A stretch of 64,000 nt of DNA from Flavobacteriales bacterium (GTDB lineage Bacteria; Bacteroidota; Bacteroidia; Flavobacteriales_F; PHOS-HE28). The DNA lies in assembly GCA_016710965.1 (NCBI GenBank), contig JADJTW010000031.1, positions 858,509 to 922,508 of the forward strand, given 5' to 3'. Made by a program: the position numbers and the translations under genes. Under the pieces are notes generated by a model that saw only the letters and a list, made by a program, of their open reading frames with translations, had not been told where the DNA came from and made no database searches. This document shows positions 42,978 to 51,116 of the stretch, piece by piece. Numbering within the stretch: position 1 is the stretch's first letter; each line of letters begins with the position of its first letter.

Positions 42978-44450
42978 TCAAAATACCAGCAACCTCGGCT
43001 CGCTCATCTCCTCCATCGCGTATTTCACGCCCTCACGCCCCAGCCCGCTGTCCTTGATGCCGCCATAGGGCATGCTGTCGATGCGGAAGCCGGGGACGTT
43101 GTTGATGATGATGCCGCCGACCTCCAGTTCGTCGTGCGCACGCTTCATGTTCGCCAAGGAGTTGGTGAACACGCCGGCCTGCAATCCGTAGGTGCTGTTG
43201 TTCACTTGGGCGATCGCCTCAGCAAAGTCCGCGACAGGTTCCACAATGGCCACGGGACCGAAAACCTCGGCACAGTTCACCAGCATGTCGTGTCGGGTAT
43301 TGGTAAGCAGCGTTGCCGCGTAGATGTTCCGTGCAAGATCCACGGGCTTGCCGCCGGCGAGGATCTCCGCACCGCCCTTCAGAGCTTCCTCCACCCAGCT
43401 CGCGATGCGATCGTAGTGCCCCTTGTCGATGATCGGGCCGACGGTGACTTCGGGGTTGCTGGGATCACCCGCTTGGAGTGCAGCGTACTCCTTCACCAGC
43501 AGATCGCGGAACTGCTCGAAGACCGACTCAACGACGTAGATGCGCTGCGTGCTGATGCAGGTCTGGCCCGCATAGATGTTCGCTCCAACGGCAACGCTCT
43601 TCGCGATGGATGCGAGGTCAACGCCTTCATCCACGATCACGCTCGCATTGCCACCGAGTTCGAGCGCCACCTTCTTCTTGCCGCAGATGCTCTTCAGATG
43701 CCAGCCGACCTTGTCGCTACCGGTGAAGCTGAGCATGGCCACGCGCTCGTCCTTCACCAATTTCTCAGCAACAGGAACGCCGCACATAAGAACGCTGAAC
43801 GCGCCCTTCGGCCAACCGATCTCCTCCATGAAACGAGCAAGAACAAGAGCGCACAAGGGAGCTTGCGGTGAAGGCTTCAGCACGACTGCGCAACCGACCG
43901 CCATCGCAGGCGCCACCTTGTGCAGCACCAGGTTCAGCGGGAAGTTGAAGGGTGTGATCGCAGCGACGACGCCGATGGGGAATCGCTTGGTGAAGGCGGT
44001 CTTGCCAGCGCCAGCGCCGTAGTCGAGTGCAATGCTCTCGCCTGTGAAGCGAAGTGCTTCCGCAGCGGCCGTGCGCACCGTCGTGATGCACCTGGCGATC
44101 TCGGCCTTCGCGTATCCGATGGGCTTGCCACCTTCCTGCGCGATCAACACCGCGAGTTCTTCTTCGTGCTTCGCGATCAACGATGCCAGCGCTTCCAGTT
44201 TCGCGCTGCGTTCTCCAGCGCTCAACTTCTTTACAGCATCGCGGCTCGCATAGGCAGCAGCGATGGCCTCTTCCATCTGAGCTTCCGTGGCGTGGGGCAC
44301 CTTGGCCAACTCGGTGCCGTGGTACTTGTCGATGACGGTGTTGAAGGTGCCGTCACCTTGGCCTACCCAGAAACCACTGATGTAGTTCGCTTGGTTGAAA
44401 AGCGTACTGGTGTTCGAAGCCTTTGTCGGCGCGATCGCTGTGCTGGACAT
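42978..44450 (-). CDS. aldehyde dehydrogenase (NAD(P)-dependent)
   Basis: A 490-residue enzyme. The catalytic Cys is in YAGQTCISTQR, the general base in VALELGGNASVIV, the cofactor-binding segment is VVAAITPFNFPLN, and EVFGPVAIV and GIKDSGLGREGVKYAMEEM are near the C-terminus. The sequence resembles the broad lactaldehyde/phosphonoacetaldehyde/glyceraldehyde-3-phosphate (non-phosphorylating) group; the substrate is not decided. TACTTTTG, an exact match to TAnnTTTG, lies 4 nt before the ATG. The preceding gap 42834-42977 shows nothing I can name. Confidence 0.93.
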   Translation of the reverse strand: MSSTAIAPTKASNTSTLFNQANYISGFWVGQGDGTFNTVIDKYHGTELAKVPHATEAQMEEAIAAAYASRDAVKKLSAGERSAKLEALASLIAKHEEELAVLIAQEGGKPIGYAKAEIARCITTVRTAAAEALRFTGESIALDYGAGAGKTAFTKRFPIGVVAAITPFNFPLNLVLHKVAPAMAVGCAVVLKPSPQAPLCALVLARFMEEIGWPKGAFSVLMCGVPVAEKLVKDERVAMLSFTGSDKVGWHLKSICGKKKVALELGGNASVIVDEGVDLASIAKSVAVGANIYAGQTCISTQRIYVVESVFEQFRDLLVKEYAALQAGDPSNPEVTVGPIIDKGHYDRIASWVEEALKGGAEILAGGKPVDLARNIYAATLLTNTRHDMLVNCAEVFGPVAIVEPVADFAEAIAQVNNSTYGLQAGVFTNSLANMKRAHDELEVGGIIINNVPGFRIDSMPYGGIKDSGLGREGVKYAMEEMSEPRLLVF

Positions 44451-44454
44451 GGCC

Positions 44455-44462
44455 CAAAAGTA
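44455..44462 (-). promoter_or_regulatory. -7 promoter element (TACTTTTG) 4 nt before a start codon
   Basis: Exact match to TAnnTTTG on the minus strand, followed by GGCC and the aldehyde dehydrogenase ATG; the clearest candidate here for a leaderless mRNA. Confidence 0.55.
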
Positions 44463-44480
44463 CCGCCCAATGGCGAGGGA

Positions 44481-45473
44481 CTACTTCGCCAGGTAGCGCC
44501 CCACCGGCGTCAACAGCACAACCTGCACTTCCTGTTCTTCAAAGCGCTTGAAGCTCGCTTCCACCTGTTTCTGGGGCCAGATGATCTGCACGCGACCCTT
44601 CTCCACATCATAGGCCGCCGTGTACAGCGTGCCGAAGCCTCGCAGGTATTGCTGGCTGTACAAGGGCGGTTTCAGGAACTGCTTGATGAGCGCTGCGCGG
44701 GTCTGTTTTGGGTTGGCCACGCAGGCTTCCAGGAAGTGCTTGCGCTCGATCGTGTGCGTGAACGCGGCATACTCGTCCCACTCCACCTGATGCTGGTGGT
44801 TGCAGGCCACCGCCTGGTAAATCACTTGCGGCGGACGATCGGGGTTCAAGTACACCGTGGCGTACTTGCCGCTCTTGTCCACCACCGTGACGTTGTAGCC
44901 CATATGGACCGGTACGCGCGATAACGTTGCGCAGGCTTCGTCCACATCGCTGCAGGTTTCCAGCACATAGCGGATCACCAGCGGAATGCCGAAGCCCATG
45001 CCGCTCACCTTCCTTCCCCCAAAGGCAAGCGCGACCGCAAGACCATCGGCGTTCATCCCATCGAGCAGTCCCCAGCCGCTGTCCTGCACACCGATGACGG
45101 GCTTGCAGTATTCCGTGTAGCGCAAGCGACCATCGAAGTAGCGCGGATCGAAATCGTAATTGCGGATGAGCGTCGGTGAGCCTTTCGTCCAGGCCACCTG
45201 TGAGCAGCCGGCCATGTAGGGTGGCGGACACCACATGGAAAGGAAGCGTGATGCGACATCATCGTGCTTCGCGATGCGGCATAGCGTGTTGTAGACCGGG
45301 ATCAGCTCCGGCATGTGCAGCTCCAGCAAGCTGCGGCAGGTCACGAGGTCGGGCCGCTTCTCCAAGCCCTCGCTCTCGTACCAGATCTTGAACAGCGGCC
45401 AAGCGCGGTCGAAGAAGGTTTGCCAGCGGTCGCTAGGCCACGGCTCCTTTACAAGTTTGAGGTGTACGTACAT
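44481..45473 (-). CDS. C45-type NTN hydrolase / acyltransferase-like protein
   Basis: A 330-residue protein of the peptidase C45 / acyl-CoA:6-aminopenicillanate acyltransferase family. Cys90 in YMAGCSQVAW would be the nucleophile exposed by self-cleavage, followed by TLIRNYDFDP, GLLDGMNADGLAVALAFGGR and CNHQHQVEW, in the usual order. No signal peptide. Known members cut or form amide bonds. An ATP-grasp ligase lies just upstream, which could make the amide this enzyme acts on; that is inference. The ATG is 7 bases from a copy of the local repeat (45481-45510). Confidence 0.82.
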   Translation of the reverse strand: MYVHLKLVKEPWPSDRWQTFFDRAWPLFKIWYESEGLEKRPDLVTCRSLLELHMPELIPVYNTLCRIAKHDDVASRFLSMWCPPPYMAGCSQVAWTKGSPTLIRNYDFDPRYFDGRLRYTEYCKPVIGVQDSGWGLLDGMNADGLAVALAFGGRKVSGMGFGIPLVIRYVLETCSDVDEACATLSRVPVHMGYNVTVVDKSGKYATVYLNPDRPPQVIYQAVACNHQHQVEWDEYAAFTHTIERKHFLEACVANPKQTRAALIKQFLKPPLYSQQYLRGFGTLYTAAYDVEKGRVQIIWPQKQVEASFKRFEEQEVQVVLLTPVGRYLAK

Positions 45474-45480
45474 GGGTCCT

Positions 45481-45510
45481 TACCGCAAAGGGCACGAAGA
45501 GCACAAAGAA
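45481..45510 (+). repeat. repeat copy R1 of GxxExxY-associated repeat
   Basis: TACCGCAAAGGGCACGAAGA followed by GCACAAAGAA. The 20-base core recurs at 45934 (same direction) and, inverted, at 46027-46056. It sits between the end of the GxxExxY gene and the start of the C45 gene; its reverse strand puts CCCTTTGCGGTA just before the C45 ATG. Confidence 0.85.
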
Positions 45511-45534
45511 TGCGAATGCCGTCCGATCATGGGT

Positions 45535-45921
45535 TCACCGATCAGGGCCGCCAAGCACAACACGTTGAATGCCCTGCTTCATCAGCGGAACATTGAAGTT
45601 CATCAGCAAACCAAGCGAGCAGTCGGTAAGTCGCAAGTAGGTCATGATCTGTGACATGTGGATATCATCGAAAGCCTCGATGGCCTTCACTTCGATGATG
45701 AGCTTCTCCTCGACCAGGAGATCGAGCCGGTACCCAATGTCGAGGTCCTGGCCCTTGTAGATGACCGGGAGGTCCAATTGTTCTTGCACCTGCAAGCCCG
45801 CACTTCTGAGTTCGAACAACAGGGCTCTCTCGTAGATGCGCTCGAACAAGCCCGGACCAAGTCGGCTGTGTACCTCAATGGCTTTGCCGATGACGATGTG
45901 GGAAAGTTCGTTGGCGGTCAT
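45535..45921 (-). CDS. GxxExxY protein (PD-(D/E)XK nuclease-like)
   Basis: A 128-residue protein. The name-giving motif is Gly24-L-F-Glu27-R-I-Tyr30 in LGPGLFERIYERAL. YRLDLLVEEKLIIEVKAI provides the D...E-x-K spacing of PD-(D/E)XK nucleases (Pfam PDDEXK_3-type). The ATG at 45921 was chosen because upstream in-frame residues are only translated repeat DNA. The gene is framed by three copies of a ~27-base repeat, with the whole unit filling the gap between the ATP-grasp and C45 genes. Its function is not established for the family; nuclease activity is predicted from the fold only. Confidence 0.88.
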   Translation of the reverse strand: MTANELSHIVIGKAIEVHSRLGPGLFERIYERALLFELRSAGLQVQEQLDLPVIYKGQDLDIGYRLDLLVEEKLIIEVKAIEAFDDIHMSQIMTYLRLTDCSLGLLMNFNVPLMKQGIQRVVLGGPDR

Positions 45922-45933
45922 ACTGCGAGGTCC

Positions 45934-45953
45934 TACCGCAAAGGGCGCGAAGA
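45934..45953 (+). repeat. repeat copy R2 of GxxExxY-associated repeat
   Basis: TACCGCAAAGGGCGCGAAGA, one base different from the R1 core and in the same direction. It lies 12 bases upstream of the GxxExxY ATG, with the same GGTCC flank as R1. The stretch between R2 and R3 (45954-46026) has no gene. Confidence 0.85.
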
Positions 45954-46026
45954 ATGTAAGGCCAACGTATTGAGCGGGGCCGGCCTTCCTGCGTCCTTGC
46001 GCCCAGCATTGCGGTCCAGTGGATCT

Positions 46027-46056
46027 CCCTTTGTGTTCTTCGTGCCCTTTGCGGTA
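46027..46056 (-). repeat. repeat copy R3 (inverted) of GxxExxY-associated repeat
   Basis: On the minus strand TACCGCAAAGGGCACGAAGA followed by ACACAAAGGG; the core is identical to R1 but inverted. It lies 23 bases from the end of the ATP-grasp gene. With R2 it forms an inverted pair upstream of the GxxExxY gene. Confidence 0.85.
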
Positions 46057-46079
46057 TCCATCCTTCTGTGGTACCTCCC

Positions 46080-47723
46080 TCACATCATCTTGAACCCACC
46101 GATCTCCAGCATGTGCTCATGCCCATTGCTCCCATGCGCGCCAGGCGCCACGCTCCTGAACTGGGTGCGGATCGCCGCGAGCCATTTCTTCGAGCGCTCG
46201 GTCAATTGGAAGTCATCGGTCATCATGCGGCCGCGCATCACCAGGATGCCCATATCCGCGCCCTCGTAGAACCAATCGCCGGGACGCGTGATGCGGAGGA
46301 AGAAGGCCTCGTTGTCCTTCTCCACGTAGCGACGATGCGTGTCCATGCGCCAGAAGTAGATGCTGCCGTCCTCGCGCATGCGCCAGATGCCGCTGCGTGG
46401 TGCTTCGGTCACGCGCTGCACATCATCGGTGGTGTATTTGATCACCATCTGGCCCCAGGTATCGATGTTCTCCTCTTTGGCCCAGCGGCGATTGAGCGCG
46501 TTCACGCTGATCTCGTACGGCACGTTCATCCACTCCAGCGTGTGGAAGAGGTGCAACGGCATGTCGCTCAGCGCGAAGACCGCGTGGTTGGTGATGCTGC
46601 TCGCACCGGTAACGCGCGGGTTCAGTTCGCCGAGGTAGATCTCGCCGTTGTCCTGGTCGATCAGGTAATCCAGTTCGAAGTAGCCCTTGTAGCCTTCCTT
46701 CAGCAACTGATCGCCGAAGAGGCGCGCGTACTTGCGGGCTTTCGCCCGGAGCTTGGGCGTGAAGGTGTCGCTGAAGATCTCGTTGCCGCACCAGCCGCCT
46801 TTGTATGGCGTGAGTTCCTTGAATCCCACGAGTTCCGTCATCAACGGCGCTACAATGGTGCCGTGCCGGGTGACGCAGGCTTCCATGGCCGCGCCGCGAC
46901 AATTGATGCGCTTCATGATCTTGCATTCCTTCTCCGCCTCGATCTCCTCGGCGTACTTGGCGTAGTCCTCCTTGGTCTTGATGAAGAAGGTGGTGTGGCC
47001 GCTGTCGCCGTATGGCGTTTGCACCACTAGATCGTTGCCGAGCTTGCCTTTGGCGGCGACCTGCATCAGGTGGTCGAAGTTCTTCACCGGATGCAGCACG
47101 TAGGGCACACAGGGCACGCCGGCCTTCTCGGCCACGCGGTTGGTATTCACCTTGTTGTCCAGCCAGCTGCGAAGTTTGGCCGGTGGAAAGATCACTTCGA
47201 GCCCGGCCTTCTTCGCCAGCGCTTCGGTCTTCTCATCGAACATCAGGAAGAGCGCCTTGCCGTTCTTCCCGTTCATCTTCCGGCTCTCGATGAAGTCGCG
47301 GACCTCGCTGTGCGTGAGCAGGTAGTTGTTGATGTCCTCGATGCTCTGGAACTCCTCGTGCGGTTCCTCGGTCTTCGGGCTCATCAGATTCGGATGCAGC
47401 CCATCGAAGCAATCGATGTAGGTGATGAACTTGAAGCCCTTGATCCACTCGTCCGCGCCCAGCAGGTTGAAGTTGGTGGCGCTGATGAAGTAGATCGGCA
47501 CCTCGTTGCGGTAGAAGTAGCGGCGGATGTCACTGACGCCTTTGAGGAGGTTGGCGGGTTTCTTCTTCGGTCGCCTCGTGCCGATGTTCCTGCTGCCAGC
47601 GGACTTCAATGCCTTCGGAGCCGTGGCGATCTTCCGTGAGGCGCCGGATTTGCGCAAGGGCTTCTTGTTGCTTCGGGAAGCGGTCTTCTGCGGCGGTGCA
47701 GCTGTGGACTTCTTCTTGGCCAT
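46080..47723 (-). CDS. ATP-grasp ligase with lysine-rich N-terminal tail
   Basis: A 547-residue ATP-grasp enzyme of the biotin-carboxylase-like type. Residues 1-55 are a Lys/Ser/Ala-rich tail (MAKKKSTAAPPQKTASRSNK), probably disordered and nucleic-acid-like. The catalytic core has GNDLVVQTPYGDSGHTTFFI, KIMKRINCRGAAMEACVT and the metal-binding YFELDYLIDQDNGEIYLGEL-NPR segment. Substrate unknown; such enzymes join a carboxylate to an amine or thiol. The ATG at 47723 removes a 9-residue upstream extension. TACTTTG lies 24 nt before it. Confidence 0.83.
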   Translation of the reverse strand: MAKKKSTAAPPQKTASRSNKKPLRKSGASRKIATAPKALKSAGSRNIGTRRPKKKPANLLKGVSDIRRYFYRNEVPIYFISATNFNLLGADEWIKGFKFITYIDCFDGLHPNLMSPKTEEPHEEFQSIEDINNYLLTHSEVRDFIESRKMNGKNGKALFLMFDEKTEALAKKAGLEVIFPPAKLRSWLDNKVNTNRVAEKAGVPCVPYVLHPVKNFDHLMQVAAKGKLGNDLVVQTPYGDSGHTTFFIKTKEDYAKYAEEIEAEKECKIMKRINCRGAAMEACVTRHGTIVAPLMTELVGFKELTPYKGGWCGNEIFSDTFTPKLRAKARKYARLFGDQLLKEGYKGYFELDYLIDQDNGEIYLGELNPRVTGASSITNHAVFALSDMPLHLFHTLEWMNVPYEISVNALNRRWAKEENIDTWGQMVIKYTTDDVQRVTEAPRSGIWRMREDGSIYFWRMDTHRRYVEKDNEAFFLRITRPGDWFYEGADMGILVMRGRMMTDDFQLTERSKKWLAAIRTQFRSVAPGAHGSNGHEHMLEIGGFKMM

Positions 47724-47792
47724 CGGTCGGTCTGTGGAGGGTGCGAGCAAAGTAATGCGACCACGCGCAAGTGCCGGGGGGATGCCCGCGCG

Positions 47793-48761
47793 CTACGCCC
47801 ACCTCTCCCAGCAGGCGGTGGCCAGCAGACCAAGGGCGGCGAACTCAGCCAGCCATTGCTTGCGCGGCGCTAAAAGGCCGTAGCTCGTGATCACAGCAAG
47901 CGGCACCGCGCCGACCACGGCGGGAAAGCGGCCGTTGATGAACTGCTCAACGCCGAGGATGACACCGAGCGCCACAGCGAACGAAAGGAAGGCGGAGCGC
48001 AAGTTCTTGCCACGCATGACACTGCGTGCGTAGCTGGACATGAACATCGTGAGCGCCCCGAGAAGCAACGCTCCACCGAGGATGAGGAAGAGCAAATGTG
48101 CTGGCGAACTTGGCTGCGGCACGTTAACGGAAGCCTCCGCCATGGTGCGCAGCGGATACCAAGGAGTGCGGCCGACAAGGTGGAGCACGCCCCAGGCAAG
48201 GTAGAAGACCAGCGCAATGGCCACGGCCGGGAGCATGTACTCGCGCCACGCAAAGGGACGGATCACAGAGACCGAGGCCCAGAGCATCACGAGCAGGAAT
48301 GCGAAAGGCATGTAGCAGAGCGCGGCAAGACCGACAAGAAGGCCCGCATCGAATAGGGTGCGCAGCACCGCCCCGGTATTGCTCATCGACAAGGTGAGCC
48401 GCAACGCCGCAAGGACGAGCGGCATGCCTAGGAGCGCCGGATGGTACGGTGCGTCGTGGTTGATCCCGGCCATCCAAAGCGGCAGGAGCAGAGCCGGCAG
48501 GTGATTCCGCCGATCCATGAGGTCGGCTCCATTGACCAGTGAGCACAATTGAATCGCCACGACCATAGTGAGAAGTGTGCCCATCAGATGCCGAGCCCAA
48601 GCTGGACCGCCCAAGGCGCCCTCAACCAGCGCTGCCAGTGGCATCACATTCTCAACACCTTGGGCGGGCGAAGCAAAGGATGGCGCGAAAAGAGCCAGGA
48701 CCAGCAGCGGCATGGCCAGCTGTACGGCGGGCTGGTTGCTGCGGAAAAGACCTGCGAGCAT
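47793..48761 (-). CDS. DUF6427-like polytopic membrane protein
   Basis: A 322-residue protein with about eight hydrophobic segments and the N-terminal MLAGLFRSNQPAVQLAMPLL typical of a Flavobacterial membrane family (DUF6427 as I recall it). Its neighbours, a ~60-residue membrane protein and purD, are also its neighbours in related genomes from memory. No catalytic motif is evident and its role is unknown. It is divergent from the small membrane protein gene. Confidence 0.72.
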   Translation of the reverse strand: MLAGLFRSNQPAVQLAMPLLVLALFAPSFASPAQGVENVMPLAALVEGALGGPAWARHLMGTLLTMVVAIQLCSLVNGADLMDRRNHLPALLLPLWMAGINHDAPYHPALLGMPLVLAALRLTLSMSNTGAVLRTLFDAGLLVGLAALCYMPFAFLLVMLWASVSVIRPFAWREYMLPAVAIALVFYLAWGVLHLVGRTPWYPLRTMAEASVNVPQPSSPAHLLFLILGGALLLGALTMFMSSYARSVMRGKNLRSAFLSFAVALGVILGVEQFINGRFPAVVGAVPLAVITSYGLLAPRKQWLAEFAALGLLATACWERWA

Positions 48762-48787
48762 CTCGGACGGGTTCAGGGGCGCAGCTA

Positions 48788-48795
48788 TCTTCGCC
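48788..48795 (+). promoter_or_regulatory. -7 promoter element (TATCTTCG)
   Basis: TATCTTCG about 20 nt upstream of the ATG at 48816; it supports the small gene as a real transcription unit. Confidence 0.4.
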
Positions 48796-48815
48796 CCGCC
48801 CCAACGTTACGCACG

Positions 48816-48995
48816 ATGCAACAGACCTTTTTCGCCATCGGCCATTTCCTCGAGTGGACCTTCACCTTCCTCAGCGGCATGGGTTGGTTGCCGGTAATCG
48901 GCATCACGGCCGTCATGACCATTGGCTTCCTGTACTGGATGGGCCTCCAGAGCAAGTACAACCGCAAGGCCAAGGCGAACAGTACGCTAGCCTAG
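48816..48995 (+). CDS. small membrane protein (DUF6341-like)
   Basis: A 59-residue protein with one or two hydrophobic segments (LEWTFTFLSGMGWLPVIG; TAVMTIGFLYWMGLQ) and a basic tail (KYNRKAKAN). Length, position between a DUF6427-like gene and purD, and the FLYWM segment match the Flavobacterial DUF6341 family. Its stop shares CTAG with the stop of the convergent, frame-corrected purD. Confidence 0.72.
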   Translation: MQQTFFAIGHFLEWTFTFLSGMGWLPVIGITAVMTIGFLYWMGLQSKYNRKAKANSTLA

Positions 48996-50301
48996 CGCGC
49001 CACAGCGCCTGCGCGTTGCGCGGGCTTCTTCACTAGATCGTGGCCGATATCGGCCCGCATGTACTTCCCTTCGTAGTCGATGACAGCGGCCTGCCGATAG
49101 GCGGAGGCGATGGCGTTCTCCAGGTCCTGCCCATGCCCGTGACGGCCAGCACACGGCCCCCTCTGGTGAGCAGCTTTCCATTCTTGGTGGTGGTGCCCGC
49201 CTGGAACACGTACGCGTCCCTCACCAGGTCGAGCCCGCCGATTTCATGGCCCGTTTCGTACTTGCCGGGGTAACCCTCGCTGGCCAGCACGATGCTCACC
49301 GCCGTGCGATCATCCACATCAACATGCCGCTCGCTGAGGGTGCCGGTTGCGATGCCTTCGAACAGGTCGAGCAGATCACTGCGCAGGCGGGGCAGTATCG
49401 CTTGTGTCTCAGGGTCGCCCAAACGCACATTGTACTCGATCACATAAGGGTCGCCATCGACCTTCATGAGCCCCATGAAGATGAAGCCGCTGTACGCGAT
49501 GCCGTCCTTCCTCAGACCGCGCACCGTGGGTGCGGCGATGCGGTCATGCACCTTCTGCATGAAATCCTTGTCCGCGAAGGGCACGGGTGAAACCGCACCC
49601 ATGCCGCCGGTGTTCGGTCCGGCGTCGCCTGCACCGATACGCTTGTAGTCCTTGGCGGCAGGCAGCATCTTGAAAGCGGTACCGTCGGTGATGAGGAAGG
49701 CGCTCAGTTCCACTCCGCGCAAGTGCTGCTCCAGCACCACGCGCTCGCCCGCGACACCGAACTGGTCGTTCTGCAGCATATCACGCAGGGTGCGCGCCGC
49801 TTCCTTCTTGTCGTTGGTGATGACAACGCCTTTCCCGGCAGCAAGGCCATCGGCTTTCACCACGTACGGTGCGCTCATGTGGTCCAGATGGGCGATCGCC
49901 TCCTGCAGTTGCCCTTTTACGAAGGTGCGATGCGCAGCGGTGGGGATGTTGTGGCGGAACATGAACTCCTTGGCGAAGTCCTTGCTGCCCTCGAGGCGCG
50001 CGCCTTCGGCCTTGGGGCCGATCACGCACACCTCGTTCAGTTCGGGATCGGCGACAATGCGGTCGTGCAGCCCATCCACCAGTGGCGCTTCGGGCCCAAC
50101 GACCACGATGCGGATGCGCTTCTCCAACAGGAATTTGCGCAGCGCCTTCTGGTTATTGATGTCGATATCGGCGTTGCGCCCATGGCGCACCGTGCCCGGA
50201 TTGCCCGGTGCCACATAGAGCTCATCGAGCAACGAACTCTGGGCGATCTTCCAAGCCAGCGCGTGCTCGCGGCCGCCGCCGCCGATCAGCAATACGTTCA
50301 T
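48992..50301 (-). CDS. purD: phosphoribosylamine-glycine ligase (frameshifted near its 3' end)
   Basis: Second step of purine synthesis, an ATP-grasp ligase joining phosphoribosylamine and glycine. The N-terminus MNVLLIGGGGREHALAWKI, the ATP-site YVVKADGLAAGKGVVI, PNTGGMGAVSP and IEYNVRLGDPETQ are intact. After RVLAVTGMG at about 49125-49127 the frame is lost. One added base gives DLENAIASAYRQAAVIDYEG and MRADIGHDLVKK, the normal family ending, with a stop at 48992-48994. Uncorrected, the frame ends in unrelated residues at 49033. An essential-type gene broken so late, with a perfect continuation, points to a base-calling error. Confidence 0.9.
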
Positions 50302-50409
50302 GTGCGTTCCCTTTGGTGCAAAGGAAGGTCGTGCGACAAGGATGGCAAGCGGTAGTTATCAACGCACGTGGATCCCGATCGGCTGCGATCGCACGCCTCA
50401 GGGAATTCC

Positions 50410-51039
50410 TCAGTGGGCGTGAGGCATCCGCTTGATGCTGCACCCGACATTGCGTGTCGTAGCGGGATCGATGGGCCTGTCCTCCGCCATGCTCGTGACA
50501 GCGTTGTACAACCAGCGCTGCTTCACCTCTGCTGCGCTCCCCACATTGTCATCGATGGCGCCTTTGTACACCAGCTTCATGCTCTTGTCGAAGAGGAAGA
50601 CGTGCGGCGTGGTGCGAGCGCCGAAGGCATCCGCCACCTTGTGCCCTTCATCAAGCAAATACGCCCCGGAGTAGTTCTTCTCCTTGTAACGCGCTTGCAT
50701 CTCAGCGAAGCCGTCGCCTTGGTCGCGCTTGGCTTCGTTGCTGTTGATGAAGGCTGTGCCCACGCCGAAGCGATTGGCCAGCGACATCACTTCGGGGTAT
50801 CGGCCTTCCCAGCCTTCGCTGCCTTCGCTGCCCACCACGAATGGACAGGTATTGCAGGAGAAGACCACGAGCAGGCCCCGCGATCCGCCAAGCTCTTTCA
50901 GGCTCTTCATGCTTCCGCTCACGTCCTTCATCTTCACGTCGGGGGCAGGCAGTGGAGCGCCGATCTGCAGGTCAGGTAGTTCGTGCATGCCAAGGGATAT
51001 GAGGCCGATGGCGGCGAGGGAAGCAAGCTTGATGATCAT
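50410..51039 (-). CDS. secreted AhpC/TSA-type redoxin
   Basis: A 209-residue thioredoxin-fold protein with a short N-terminal export signal (MIIKLASLAAIGLISLGMHE). FSCNTCPFVVG carries the CxxC active site, followed by the conserved INSNEAKRDQGDGFAEM, YLLDEGHKVADAFGA and the cis-proline segment TTPHVFLFD. Such proteins reduce disulfides or peroxides in the periplasm. TACCTTCG lies about 21 nt before the ATG. It is divergent from nothing and stands alone between purD and the two-component genes. Confidence 0.88.
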   Translation of the reverse strand: MIIKLASLAAIGLISLGMHELPDLQIGAPLPAPDVKMKDVSGSMKSLKELGGSRGLLVVFSCNTCPFVVGSEGSEGWEGRYPEVMSLANRFGVGTAFINSNEAKRDQGDGFAEMQARYKEKNYSGAYLLDEGHKVADAFGARTTPHVFLFDKSMKLVYKGAIDDNVGSAAEVKQRWLYNAVTSMAEDRPIDPATTRNVGCSIKRMPHAH

Positions 51040-51060
51040 CGGTTCGTGATTGAGGGGTAC

Positions 51061-51068
51061 GAAGGTAC
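51061..51068 (-). promoter_or_regulatory. -7 promoter element (TACCTTCG) of the redoxin gene
   Basis: TACCTTCG on the minus strand, 21 nt before the ATG at 51039. Confidence 0.4.
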
Positions 51069-51116
51069 CAAGCACCGCTGGTCATCACCTACGACTCGGC
51101 CATTGTCGCGCGCCGC

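Noticed and set aside
45481..46056. Possible CRISPR array
   Set aside because: Only three copies, one inverted, with unequal spacers, one of which holds a gene; no cas genes are near.
45922..46083. 54-residue N-terminal extension of the GxxExxY protein
   Set aside because: It consists of translated repeat DNA; the ATG at 45921 gives the normal family start.
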